DNA of 64,000 bases from an uncultured Oscillospiraceae bacterium (GTDB lineage: Bacteria > Bacillota > Clostridia > Oscillospirales > Ruminococcaceae), in contig CAKSEC010000001.1 in NCBI GenBank assembly GCA_934446355.1, positions 186,001 to 250,000 of the forward strand, written 5' to 3'. Below, piece after piece: positions 23,606 through 32,085 of the stretch (within the stretch, counting starts at the first letter, position 1; each line of letters opens with the position of its first letter). Made by a program: the position numbers and the translations under genes. Below the pieces are notes generated by a model, which was not told where the DNA came from, ran no database searches, and was given only the letters and a program-made list of their open reading frames with translations.

Positions 23606-23839
23606 TTAGTCTATCTCTACAGAGATCTTCTCGTCCGCCCTTACAGCGCCCGCCCGCATAACGGTACGTATCGCCTTGGCGATCCTGCCCTGCTTGCCTA
23701 TGACTCTGCCCATATCGTCCGCAGCAACGTGAAGATGATAAACGATCACGCCCTCTGCGTCCGGCTCGTCGACAGTCACCTGAACTGCGCTCTTGTCCTC
23801 GACCAGAGCAGAAGCAATGGTTATCAGAAGCTCTTTCAT
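23606..23839 (-). CDS. khpA: KH-domain RNA-binding protein KhpA
   Basis: 77 residues. A single type II KH domain with GxxG at GKQG in MGRVIGKQGRIAKAIRTVMRA. KhpA pairs with KhpB/EloR in Firmicutes and binds RNA broadly, influencing cell-wall synthesis. It lies downstream of rpsP, its usual neighbour. The rimM-trmD-rplS genes that often follow are absent here; the ftrB-like gene and flagellin locus stand in that place. Confidence 0.93.
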   Translation of the reverse strand: MKELLITIASALVEDKSAVQVTVDEPDAEGVIVYHLHVAADDMGRVIGKQGRIAKAIRTVMRAGAVRADEKISVEID

Positions 23840-23983
23840 ATATTATCCCTCCTGTGGGGTACTAACGGGTAACGGGGATAGTATGTGCAGCCTGCCGGAA
23901 AAAATACGCAAAGCGTTCCGTTGAGCCGCACAACCCCGCCCAATTGATCTTCTAACGGGCAGCGAAGCCCGCCCCTGTAAGAA

Positions 23984-24214
23984 TCAGCCCTTGAGCAGTC
24001 TCTTAACAGTATCTGTGGGCTGTGCGCCCTTCTTGATCCACTCGTCAGCCTTAGCGGTGTCGATGTTTACAACAGCCGGCTCCTTAGTGGGATCATAGTA
24101 ACCGATCTCCTCAATGAAACGACCATCTCTGGGGTAACGGGAATCAGCTACAACTACGCGATAGAACGGAGCCTTCTTTGCGCCCATTCTTCTCAGTCTG
24201 ATCTTTACTGCCAT
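23984..24214 (-). CDS. rpsP: 30S ribosomal protein S16
   Basis: 76 residues. MAVKIRLRRMGAKKAPFYRVVVADSR is the classic S16 N-terminus. S16 stabilises 16S rRNA folding. The ribosome site is GAAAGGAG. It lies downstream of ffh and a small membrane gene; a dedicated promoter is not obvious in the 248-base gap upstream, so it may be read from the ylxM-ffh transcript. Confidence 0.97.
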   Translation of the reverse strand: MAVKIRLRRMGAKKAPFYRVVVADSRYPRDGRFIEEIGYYDPTKEPAVVNIDTAKADEWIKKGAQPTDTVKRLLKG

Positions 24215-24462
24215 TTTATTTTTCTCCTTTCGCTCTTGATATATTCATGTGTGTTACACAGTGAAATCATATCATTTTGCGCCCTTTCGGGCTGTTGATT
24301 ATTATTGCTTCCAAAAAAATCTTCCGGGCAAATAAGACAACACCGCCCAATTAACGGCTGACGTAGCACTGATCCTTACAAAGTGCTTGCTGTCGTCTTG
24401 ATTAAATCCCGTGAGGAGTAAATTGGCTGGCAATATACAATGCGGTCTCCGCAATGATGACA

Positions 24463-24678
24463 TTATTCAAGTATATTCAAAGCAACCCCGAGTCCCACAA
24501 TGATCATAACGATACCGAGAACTATATAGTATATTCTCATACCCTTTCTGCCAACAAGATCGTAGAACCATCGTGTCCTGCGACTTTTCGGAACTATGAA
24601 CCATTCACAGTTGCGAATACTCATCAGTATGCTGAAGACTCCTAACAGAATACTTACAATTCCAATTAAGATTGCCAT
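24463..24678 (-). CDS. Small two-helix membrane protein
   Basis: 71 residues with a hydrophobic helix at each end (ILIGIVSILLGVFSILMSI and YYIVLGIVMIIVGLGVAL) and a basic, Trp-containing middle (PKSRRTRWFYDLVGRKGMRI). The layout resembles the Imm17-type small membrane family, but no toxin gene is adjacent and the match is by eye only. It lies 12 bases after the ffh stop and may share that transcript. Confidence 0.55.
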   Translation of the reverse strand: MAILIGIVSILLGVFSILMSIRNCEWFIVPKSRRTRWFYDLVGRKGMRIYYIVLGIVMIIVGLGVALNILE

Positions 24679-24690
24679 ACATTCTCCCTG

Positions 24691-26067
24691 TTACATCGGG
24701 AAGCCGCCGGGACCTCCCATGTTGCCCATCTGTTTCATCATGTTCATGGGAATGCGCATCTTCTTGCCCTTTCCCTTGCCGCCGAAGCCCATCTGCTTCA
24801 TCATCTTCTGCATCTGCTCGAACTGCCTGATAAGCTGGTTGACATCCTCGACCTTGGTGCCGCTGCCCGCCGCTATACGTCGCTTGCGCTTGGCGTCGAT
24901 GATGGAGGGCTTCTCACGCTCCTTCGGTGTCATGGAGGAGATTATCGCCTTGGTGCGAGGCATTTTCCGTTCGTCGATGTCCTCTTCCTTTATCTTTCCG
25001 GAAACGCCGGGTATCATCTTCAGCAGGGAATGAATGCTGCCCATCTTCTCTATCTGCTCGAACTGCGCATACAGGTCGTTCAGGTCGAATTTGTTCTCCT
25101 GCATCTTCTGCATGGTCTTTGCAGCCATCTTCTCATCGATAGAGCTTTTCGCCTTGTCGATGAGCGTCAGCACATCGCCCATGCCGAGAATACGGCTCGC
25201 CATTCTGTCCGGGTGGAACGGCTCGATATCGTTGAGCTTCTCACCGATACCCGCAAACTTTATCGGCTTTCCGGTGATGGCAAGCACCGTCAGTGCCGCA
25301 CCGCCCCTTGTGTCGCCGTCAAGCTTCGTCAGAATAACGCCCGTGATATCCAGTGCTTCGTTGAAGCTCTGAGCAACATTCACAGCGTCCTGACCGGTCA
25401 TCGAGTCCACCACGAGAAGTATCTCGTTCGGCTGAGTTTCACGCTTGATGTTCTTAAGTTCGCCCATCAGCGTTTCATCTATATGCAGACGGCCCGCAGT
25501 ATCCAGCAGCACAACGTCAAAGCCGTTGTCCTTTGCATACTTTATGCCCTCTTTGGCTATCTTCACCGGGTCAGTCTGACCCATCTCGAAAACGTGCGCA
25601 CCCGCCTTTTCACCGACTATCTTCAGCTGGTCGATAGCCGCCGGTCTGTAGATATCGCACGCAACCAGCAGCGGCCGCCTGTTCTGAGAAATAAGATGCT
25701 TTGCAAGCTTCGCACAGTGCGTCGTCTTACCCGCACCCTGCAGACCGCACATCATGATGACGCACGGCGGCTTAGACGGAAAATCAAGCTTTGCTGTGGT
25801 ATTGCCCATCAGCGAGATAAGCTCCTGATGAACGATGTCGATGACCTGCTGCGCCGGAGTAAGGCTCTCCATGACCTTTTCGCCGACCGCCTTTTCGCTG
25901 ACCCTCGCCACGAAGTCCTTTGCGACCTTGTAGTTCACATCTGCGTCCAGCAGAGCCATGCGCACTTCACGCATTGCGTCCTTAATATCTTTTTCATTCA
26001 GCTTGCCCCGTCCGCGGAGCTTGCCGAAAACGCCGTTCAGCTTGCCGGAAAGACCCTCAAAAGCCAT
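24691..26067 (-). CDS. ffh: Signal recognition particle protein Ffh
   Basis: 458 residues. N domain, then the SRP GTPase G domain with GLQGAGKT at 108-115, DTAGRLHID and TKLDGDTRGGA, then the Met-rich M domain ending MNMMKQMGNMGGPGGFPM. With 4.5S/scRNA it targets signal peptides cotranslationally to the membrane via FtsY. It lies 106 bases after ylxM, its usual partner. Confidence 0.98.
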   Translation of the reverse strand: MAFEGLSGKLNGVFGKLRGRGKLNEKDIKDAMREVRMALLDADVNYKVAKDFVARVSEKAVGEKVMESLTPAQQVIDIVHQELISLMGNTTAKLDFPSKPPCVIMMCGLQGAGKTTHCAKLAKHLISQNRRPLLVACDIYRPAAIDQLKIVGEKAGAHVFEMGQTDPVKIAKEGIKYAKDNGFDVVLLDTAGRLHIDETLMGELKNIKRETQPNEILLVVDSMTGQDAVNVAQSFNEALDITGVILTKLDGDTRGGAALTVLAITGKPIKFAGIGEKLNDIEPFHPDRMASRILGMGDVLTLIDKAKSSIDEKMAAKTMQKMQENKFDLNDLYAQFEQIEKMGSIHSLLKMIPGVSGKIKEEDIDERKMPRTKAIISSMTPKEREKPSIIDAKRKRRIAAGSGTKVEDVNQLIRQFEQMQKMMKQMGFGGKGKGKKMRIPMNMMKQMGNMGGPGGFPM

Positions 26068-26173
26068 CAGTTCACCGCCTTATTCTATATCAATATCAGC
26101 TTATCGAAATTGTACTGCCCTCAAATCGGACTTTATTCTGCCCGCACAGTTGTTTGCTCTGCGGAAAAGTCCC

Positions 26174-26521
26174 TCACAGCCCCCGCTGCACCTCGTCAAG
26201 AATGCCGCTAAGCTGCTCAAAGCGCACATCGCCGTATTGCCGCCCCAGTTCCTCCACAAGTCCCTTTGCACGGGAAAGTTCGCCGGAAAGGGTTTTCAGC
26301 CGCTGCGCAAATCCAAGCTTTTCTTCAAGTTCTGCCAGCCTCTGTTCGCCCTTTTTTATCGAATACAGAACGCTCTGCCTTGTGACGCCGCCCATCTCCT
26401 CTGCGATTTCAGCAAGTGAGAGGTCGGCATTATACCGCATATCCAGAGCCTGCCGCTGAGCATTAGCGAGAAGCTCCCCATAGATATCCAGCAGAATGAC
26501 CGTATCAAAGCTGCGCTCCAT
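26174..26521 (-). CDS. ylxM: YlxM family helix-turn-helix protein
   Basis: 115 residues. The sigma-70 region 4-like helix-turn-helix (LSLAEIAEEMGGVTRQSVLYSIKKGEQRL) is characteristic of YlxM/p13, which is always found upstream of ffh and modulates SRP. A coiled C-terminal half follows. It is driven by the promoter at 26577-26605. Confidence 0.93.
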   Translation of the reverse strand: MERSFDTVILLDIYGELLANAQRQALDMRYNADLSLAEIAEEMGGVTRQSVLYSIKKGEQRLAELEEKLGFAQRLKTLSGELSRAKGLVEELGRQYGDVRFEQLSGILDEVQRGL

Positions 26522-26576
26522 CTGAATCTCCGTTTCGTACTGGTGTTAAGTAAAACCACTTTACAGCAACAGTAAT

Positions 26577-26605
26577 ATTATATCATGTCCGTTCCGCTTT
26601 GTCAA
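26577..26605 (-). promoter_or_regulatory. Sigma-A promoter of ylxM-ffh
   Basis: Minus strand TTGACA (26600-26605), 17 bases, TATAAT (26577-26582), with TGA before the -10: both hexamers are consensus. Confidence 0.88.
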
Positions 26606-26667
26606 GACCTTTTTTCTCAAATGACCGAGGTATTTTCCAGAAAAAGTTTTCCACGGATTCAACAATG

Positions 26668-26806
26668 TTTTCAACTTTCTAAGGCTTGTATTAAGGCGGT
26701 TTCGCACTGCTTTTCAACTTTTTTGTTGAAAACCTCGCTAAAATAATCAACTCTCAACAAAATCAACCGTAGTTTCAACAGTTTTCACCGTTGAAAATGT
26801 TGAAAA
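26668..26806. repeat. Remote cluster of TTTTCAAC octamers (candidate DnaA boxes)
   Basis: Five exact copies of TTTTCAAC or its complement: 26668-26675, 26711-26718, 26725-26732, 26790-26797, 26799-26806. The second and third form a perfect inverted repeat around six Ts. Near copies (TTTTCCAC, TTTCAACA, TTTTCACC) lie between. The same octamer is clustered on both sides of dnaA. It may titrate DnaA or regulate ylxM/ffh. Confidence 0.6.
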
Positions 26807-27057
26807 CCACCCGTGTATTTGCACAAAAGTAATCGCAAAACTCCGTATCCCGTTCTATGAACAGGTTTTCTCCGGCACTCGGCTAATGGCAATTTACACA
26901 TTACACCGCAGCTTGTTCCAAACAAACGTCACAGGCTGTCATAATAGAATTGCAATGATTGCAATTAAGCAATTACGCCATTTAATAATATCATAGGAAT
27001 ATGCACAAAAAGCGGCAGTCCAGCTTATTTGATTTTACCAATTTGCAGCGAAATAAG
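26807..27057. other. Intergenic stretch with one dyad
   Basis: No gene seen. A dyad AATTGCAAT-G-ATTGCAATT is at 26948-26966, about 90 bases before the next -35 box; it could be an operator. The rest is AT-rich without recognisable structure. Confidence 0.45.
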
Positions 27058-27086
27058 TTGACTTTTATTGGTCAATATAGTATACT
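27058..27086 (+). promoter_or_regulatory. Sigma-A promoter of the zinc-ribbon repeat gene
   Basis: TTGACT (27058-27063), 17 bases, TATACT (27081-27086). Confidence 0.8.
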
Positions 27087-27168
27087 TAGATTGGATATTT
27101 CTATGTACAGCCCCTCACCGCAGAGGGTAGTAACTTAGACATACAAACCATTTTGGGAGGTTTACATA

Positions 27169-30090
27169 ATGTATTGTGAAAACTGCGGCAAAAAGCTTAT
27201 CCGTGGATACCAGTTCTGCATTGAATGCGGTACGCCTGTGCCGCCTGAAGAAACCGAAGAAACCGAGGCAGCCGCTCAGGAGCCCGACCAGACTGCGCCC
27301 GAAAGCGGAGAAATGCCGGGTATCCAGCCGCTCAGCAGCGAGGAGGGCACTCTTGTATTCTGCCCCACCTGCGGCATGAGAATGCAGAAATCGACCGAAT
27401 ACTGTGAAAAGTGCGGCATGAAGCTTTCCGGCGGCCAGAATAACGGCAGTTCCGTTCCGCTGTTCAATTCCGACCCCATCGGCGGCGAGTTCAGCGGCAT
27501 ATCCGACAGCGACATCGCACAGATAGACAATTTCGTCAACAACAGCGGTCTTGGCGGTTCGATAAGCTATAACGGCGGCAGCGATATCCAGTCCGCCGAC
27601 GCACTCGGCGGGGGAGGACTTGCCGGCGAGATAGAAGCGCTCAACCAGCAGTTTGCGAACCTCAATTCCACCGCCAGTGAAATGCCCGCTATCGGCGCAC
27701 CCGCCCCAGAGCCTGAGCCTGTCCCCGTACAGCCCGCCGCTCCTGAGCCTGAGCCTTTTGCACGCCGTGTAGACAATTTCAGCATGGAAGCAGGTATGCC
27801 AGAAACTCAGTTCCTCACTGAAAGCGGACTTCCCGTTATCAACGGCGGTGAAATGACCGAACCCGACGTGCCTGTCGAACTCGAACAGAACTACGACGAT
27901 ATTAATATAGAGGTAGAGAATAAAGCCCCCGTATACGCTCAGCCAGAAAAACGCACTTCCATATTCACCGAGCCGGAAGAATCCACTCCCGTATACACCG
28001 AACCAGAAGAACCCGCTCCCACATACACCGAACCAGAAGAATCCACTCCCGTATACACCGAGCCAGAAGAACCCGCTCCCGCATACACCGAACCGGAAGT
28101 ATCCACTCCCGTATACACCGAACCGGAATACTCCGCTCCCACATACACCGAGCCGGAAGAACCCGCTCCCACATACACCGAGCCGGAAGTACCCGCTCCC
28201 ACTTACACCGAGCCAGAAGAGTCCACTCCCGTATACACCGAGCCAGAAGAACCCACTCCCGTATACACCGAGCCAGAAGAATCCACTCCCGTATACACCG
28301 AGCCGGAAGAACCCACCCCCACATACACCGAGCCGGAAGAACCCACTCCCGCATACACCGAACCAGAAGAATCCACCCCCACATACACCGAGCCGGAAGA
28401 ACCCGCTCACACATACACCGAGCCAGAACAGTCCGAGCCTGAAGACTCCGTGACCCAGCTTCTGACCCCCACAGAAGAACCGACCCCTGCCTACACCGAA
28501 CCGGAATATTCCGCTCCCGCCTACACCAAGCCGGAAGAACCCGCTCCGTCAGCGCAGGAAGAAGAACCCGCTGTGGACCTCGGCAAGCTGGTATACTGCC
28601 GCAACTGCGGTCAGGATATGTACGAGAAGGAGGAAGTCTGCAAGGTCTGCGGCGCACCCAACAAGTGGAACATCAAGCCGCTTAAAAAGTCCGTTTCCGG
28701 CAAACAGCAGGAATCCACCGAGAAGAAGCCCATCAAGCTGTTCGGCGTTATCCCGCTTCCCACAGCAATAGGCGGCGCAGTGGTAGCTGCCGGAGTAGTA
28801 GCCCTCATCGTGTTCACCAACACCGGCAGGGACGCTGAAAACATCACCGACAGCAAGACCTCCGGCAACAAGCCCACGTTCACTACCTCAGAACCCGTAG
28901 AGAGCGACAGCGGCTTTGTTCCGGACGATATCTCGTCAGACCCCGTGATACCCGACGATACCGACCCTGTGGTATCCGAACCCGATAATGTGTCCGAGCC
29001 TGTCGAAGTATCTGACCCCGTTGACCCCGACGTATCCACCGACCCGTCGCAGCCCGATGAGGTATCCGAACCCGACGTCGTATCAGAACCGCCGGTAAAT
29101 ACCTCCTCCAACAGCTCAAGCACCACAACTTCTAACAATCCCGTCAATACCACCACCTCAAACAGACCTATAAACACCACCACTTCCAACAAGCAGGTGA
29201 CCACCACAACGCAGAGGACTTCCACCACGACCACTTCAAATGCAGCAGTAAACAACAAGCCGACGATCACCGTGACCAACGAGGACAGCCAGCGTGACAA
29301 AATGCTCGACGCATTCGAGTCCATATCCAGCGAGGTCGGAAAACTCCACCTCTACGCACAGGCGACCATCACCGCACTTGACGAGGGCAAGACAAGGACG
29401 TTCTACACCGGTTCGATGACCTCGACCCTTTCCTCCGGAAAGACCGGCGCAGCAAATAAGTATAAGAACGCCAAGCCCTCATCAACAAAGCTTTCCGACG
29501 CATACGGCGAGCTTGAAACACTCTACGACCTCTACACCGAGTATTACACCTACGTCACCACTTCCACCGATTCTTCCAGCAAATATTCCACCAACGAAGC
29601 TTCCAAGTGGGACGCATTCAACAGCGCTGTAAAGAAAAGCTTCAACTACAAGAATCTGCAGACCACCAGCCAGACTGCCGCAGATATCTCCAGAACCTAC
29701 GCCGACATAATGACCAACGCTTCCACAGCGGCAAACAACGCCGTGTCGCAGTTCACGACCGTCAAGAATGCAGTAGAAAAGCTTTCCAGCAGCAGCTATG
29801 ACAGCGATGTTATAAAGACCATCTACAATGACAAGACCAGCAATATTCTGAAAGCAGCGGGCTACACTCAGCTTGTCATGAACTATTATCAGATGCTCAG
29901 CACCGGCGCACCGACCGATTATTCCACCGCAAAGTCAGCATTGTCCGGAGCCTCCTCCGACCTTGACGACCTGCTTGCAGTATTCACGCTCGCCGGCGAC
30001 AACAGCCTTTCAGGCTTCAAGTCAGAATGCAGCAGCGCCATTAAATCGGTCAACAGTTCCATCGCTTCAATCAATAATGCAATTAAATAA
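27169..30090 (+). CDS. Zinc-ribbon membrane protein with YTEPEE decapeptide repeats
   Basis: 973 residues. Two zinc ribbons at the N-terminus (YCENCGKKL...CIECG at 2-20 and FCPTCGMRM...CEKCG), then 16 tandem decapeptides of the type STPVYTEPEE at about 263-421 and two more nearby, then a third zinc ribbon (YCRNCGQDMY...CKVCG), one transmembrane helix (AIGGAVVAAGVVALIVF, about 527-549), a Ser/Thr/Asp/Pro-rich linker and a helical C-terminal region of about 270 residues. The predicted topology puts ribbons and repeats in the cytoplasm and the C-terminal part outside. GGGAGG precedes the start. I know no characterised relative; zinc-ribbon plus membrane anchor plans are common in Firmicutes. Function unknown. 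Confidence 0.8.
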   Translation: MYCENCGKKLIRGYQFCIECGTPVPPEETEETEAAAQEPDQTAPESGEMPGIQPLSSEEGTLVFCPTCGMRMQKSTEYCEKCGMKLSGGQNNGSSVPLFNSDPIGGEFSGISDSDIAQIDNFVNNSGLGGSISYNGGSDIQSADALGGGGLAGEIEALNQQFANLNSTASEMPAIGAPAPEPEPVPVQPAAPEPEPFARRVDNFSMEAGMPETQFLTESGLPVINGGEMTEPDVPVELEQNYDDINIEVENKAPVYAQPEKRTSIFTEPEESTPVYTEPEEPAPTYTEPEESTPVYTEPEEPAPAYTEPEVSTPVYTEPEYSAPTYTEPEEPAPTYTEPEVPAPTYTEPEESTPVYTEPEEPTPVYTEPEESTPVYTEPEEPTPTYTEPEEPTPAYTEPEESTPTYTEPEEPAHTYTEPEQSEPEDSVTQLLTPTEEPTPAYTEPEYSAPAYTKPEEPAPSAQEEEPAVDLGKLVYCRNCGQDMYEKEEVCKVCGAPNKWNIKPLKKSVSGKQQESTEKKPIKLFGVIPLPTAIGGAVVAAGVVALIVFTNTGRDAENITDSKTSGNKPTFTTSEPVESDSGFVPDDISSDPVIPDDTDPVVSEPDNVSEPVEVSDPVDPDVSTDPSQPDEVSEPDVVSEPPVNTSSNSSSTTTSNNPVNTTTSNRPINTTTSNKQVTTTTQRTSTTTTSNAAVNNKPTITVTNEDSQRDKMLDAFESISSEVGKLHLYAQATITALDEGKTRTFYTGSMTSTLSSGKTGAANKYKNAKPSSTKLSDAYGELETLYDLYTEYYTYVTTSTDSSSKYSTNEASKWDAFNSAVKKSFNYKNLQTTSQTAADISRTYADIMTNASTAANNAVSQFTTVKNAVEKLSSSSYDSDVIKTIYNDKTSNILKAAGYTQLVMNYYQMLSTGAPTDYSTAKSALSGASSDLDDLLAVFTLAGDNSLSGFKSECSSAIKSVNSSIASINNAIK
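27955..28430 (+). repeat. 30-bp coding minisatellite (16 units)
   Basis: Sixteen tandem units of 30 bp encode decapeptides ending YTEPEE. Units differ mostly at the two residues before Tyr (TPV, APT, APA, TPT) in a mosaic pattern that suggests past expansion or exchange of units. Copy number may vary between strains. Confidence 0.9.
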
Positions 30091-30097
30091 TTAATAC

Positions 30098-30130
30098 TTT
30101 TGGGGGAGCCTATTAAAAGGTTCCCCCAAA
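30098..30130 (+). terminator. Hairpin after the zinc-ribbon gene
   Basis: Stem TTTGGGGGAGCC with GGTTCCCCCAAA around TATTAAAA (30099-30130). No clear U-run follows, so termination strength is uncertain; dacF begins 86 bases later. Confidence 0.65.
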
Positions 30131-30215
30131 CTCTGTAATGTCGGTACTATTCCCACTACAGCCGAATATAATTTATAAAAGCTTGTCAAATAACTGCTGT
30201 AATAGGAGTAAAATA

Positions 30216-31376
30216 ATGAATATATTCAAGCGTATCATCTGCGTAACATTATGCGCCCTGCTGCTGTTTTCGGTTAATGTATCCGCACAGGAAACCACCC
30301 CCGCCGAACAAATCGAATTTACCGACCAGCCCAAAGCGGCGGTGCTCATGGAAGCGCAGACAGGTCAGATACTCTATTCCGTGAACGCTCAGGCGAAGCT
30401 GCCCATGGCGTCCATAACCAAGGTAATGTCGCTGCTCGTCCTTGCCGATATGATAGACGACGGCACCCTCCAACTCACCGATAAGATAAAAGCGTCCTCC
30501 TACGCTTCCTCAGTCGGCGGCTCAGTCATATGGCTTGAACCCAGCGAAGAAATGTCCGCCGCCGAACTTCTCGAAGCCGTGATCGTAAGTTCCGCCAACG
30601 ACGCCGTGACCGCCCTCGCCGAGCATACCGCAGGCAGCGAAGCGCAGTTCGTGAAGCTGATGAACAAACGCGCCAAGGACATGGGACTGAAAAACACCCG
30701 CTTCACCGGCTGCATAGGCTTCGACGCCAGCGGACACTATTCCTCAGCCGAGGACATCGCCGTCATGACCGCTGAACTGATGGAAAAAGAGTACTACCGC
30801 GGCTGGTTGCTCACATGGCTCGATTATTTGCGCGGCGGCGGAACTCAGCTTCTCAACACAAACAAGCTTGTGAGATACTATAACGGCATTCTCGGCGGAA
30901 AGACCGGCACCACCGACGCCGCAGGCTGCTGCCTTGCCGCCTGCGCTGAAAGAGGAGATATGCGGCTCGTCGCAGTAGTGCTCGGCTGCGGCGAAGACCC
31001 CGCAAGATTCGACCGCACCGAGGAACTTCTCGACTACGGCTTTTCCGCCTTTGAAAGATTCACCCCCGAAGTCGACAGCCGTGAACTTAAACCCATAACC
31101 GTTGACCGCGGCGAGTTATCAGAGGTGACCCCGATAATAAAGCAGCGCAGCGACTGCATAATAAAAAAGGGCAGAGCCGCAGACGTGAAATATGAATACA
31201 CCTTTGTCGAAAAACTTGACGCCCCTGTCGAAAAGGGACAGTTCGTCGGCGAATATTTAGTAACGCTGGATGGCGCAGAGGTCTTTCGCTCAGAAATAGT
31301 CGCCAAGCAGGACGTCCGGAAAATGAGCTTTTTCATGTATCTTGTAAAAGTACTTGCAGAACTGATAAACTACTGA
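30216..31376 (+). CDS. dacF: D-alanyl-D-alanine carboxypeptidase (PBP5/DacF type)
   Basis: 386 residues from MNIFKRIICVTLCALLLF, chosen for the AGGAG 8 bases upstream and the signal peptide that then begins the protein. Catalytic motifs of peptidase S11: SITK (S66, K69), SAN (126-128) and KTG (229-231). A C-terminal beta-rich domain follows, then an amphipathic C-terminal helix (MSFFMYLVKVLAELINY). It trims the terminal D-Ala from peptidoglycan pentapeptides at the outer membrane face. The DacF assignment among S11 paralogues is tentative. Confidence 0.9.
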   Translation: MNIFKRIICVTLCALLLFSVNVSAQETTPAEQIEFTDQPKAAVLMEAQTGQILYSVNAQAKLPMASITKVMSLLVLADMIDDGTLQLTDKIKASSYASSVGGSVIWLEPSEEMSAAELLEAVIVSSANDAVTALAEHTAGSEAQFVKLMNKRAKDMGLKNTRFTGCIGFDASGHYSSAEDIAVMTAELMEKEYYRGWLLTWLDYLRGGGTQLLNTNKLVRYYNGILGGKTGTTDAAGCCLAACAERGDMRLVAVVLGCGEDPARFDRTEELLDYGFSAFERFTPEVDSRELKPITVDRGELSEVTPIIKQRSDCIIKKGRAADVKYEYTFVEKLDAPVEKGQFVGEYLVTLDGAEVFRSEIVAKQDVRKMSFFMYLVKVLAELINY

Positions 31377-31448
31377 CCTGCCGCGTCCGAAATATGGCAA
31401 ATGATTGACGAAAAATGCGTAATTGTCGGGGAATTTTGGGAAAAACCC

Positions 31449-31477
31449 TTGACAATTTGTCCGAAATGAGATAAAAT
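31449..31477 (+). promoter_or_regulatory. Sigma-A promoter of the structured RNA/RpiB unit
   Basis: TTGACA (31449-31454), 17 bases, TAAAAT (31472-31477). Transcription would begin near 31484, about 600 bases before the next start codon. Confidence 0.85.
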
Positions 31478-31484
31478 AAATAGT

Positions 31485-32071
31485 GAAAAATACTGTCGTT
31501 CTATCCTGTTCGGATCGCTATCGGGAGCGTTGAAGGAAAGGCTGTTCGGCAGAGGATTTCCGGCACATTGCCCGGCGGAGCTTTCGCAGGGGGGCGTGTG
31601 TCAGTCGCAGTCTTGGACTGACGGCGGAAGTCCGTATCACGGCATCGAAAATGCGCCTGATTCCGGGTACACACGGATTCAGCTATCACACCCCATCTGC
31701 AAAGCCCCGCAGACGGGTAAAGGCGTCGGGCAGATGTCCGGGATAATGACAGACGTGCAGTTTGTCCAAAGTCGGCATATTCCGGCGAAAGCAAAGGTCT
31801 CTTTGCGCTGGCAAAGCCGCTGTATTCCGGAAGAATACAGTCTGAAGCAACGCATAGTGAATCGGTTACCAGCGTGACGCGCTGAGGTAAACCATGCGGG
31901 TATCCCCGTTCTGGCTCACCACTCCGGTCAGGTAAAGCTGCTGATCCAAGCGTTTTTTTCAGGCTTACAGAGAAGGTTTTATTTTTGACTCACTCTTTGA
32001 GAGGGGTCGTATTACGAACACCATGAACTCAGCTTCACGGTAATCGCAATACGGCCTCCTTTCTTTTTCTT
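31485..32071 (+). ncRNA. Long structured leader or independent ncRNA, family not recognised
   Basis: About 585 bases from a strong promoter to an intrinsic terminator with no plausible reading frame. Visible stems include GTCAGTC/GACTGAC (near 31600), CATCTGC/GCAGATG enclosing CCCCGCAGACGGGTAAAGGC (31690-31735), CTGTATTCC/GGAAGAATACAG (31821-31842) and the terminator. I compared it from memory with RNase P, tmRNA, 6S, cobalamin, TPP and c-di-GMP signatures and found none. It may be an attenuated leader for the RpiB-like gene or a separate RNA gene. Confidence 0.6.
32005..32071 (+). terminator. Terminator/attenuator directly before the RpiB-like gene
   Basis: Stem GGTCGTATTACG (32005-32016) with CGCAATACGGCC (32045-32056), then TCCTTTCTTTTTCTT. 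It ends 3 bases before the AGGAGG of the next gene, a position that fits transcription attenuation. Confidence 0.7.
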
Positions 32072-32085
32072 ATCAGGAGGACTCT

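Noticed and set aside
27115..28410. Long minus-strand frame rich in GVYGSGFFRLG repeats
   Set aside because: It is the complement of the YTEPEE minisatellite; no ribosome site or start context, and the plus-strand protein has clear zinc ribbons.
27955..28430. CRISPR-like array with 30-bp periodicity
   Set aside because: Units are contiguous without spacers and lie in frame within a coding sequence.
31485..32071. RNase P RNA, tmRNA, cobalamin or c-di-GMP riboswitch
   Set aside because: Characteristic conserved cores of these RNAs could not be found by eye; left unassigned.
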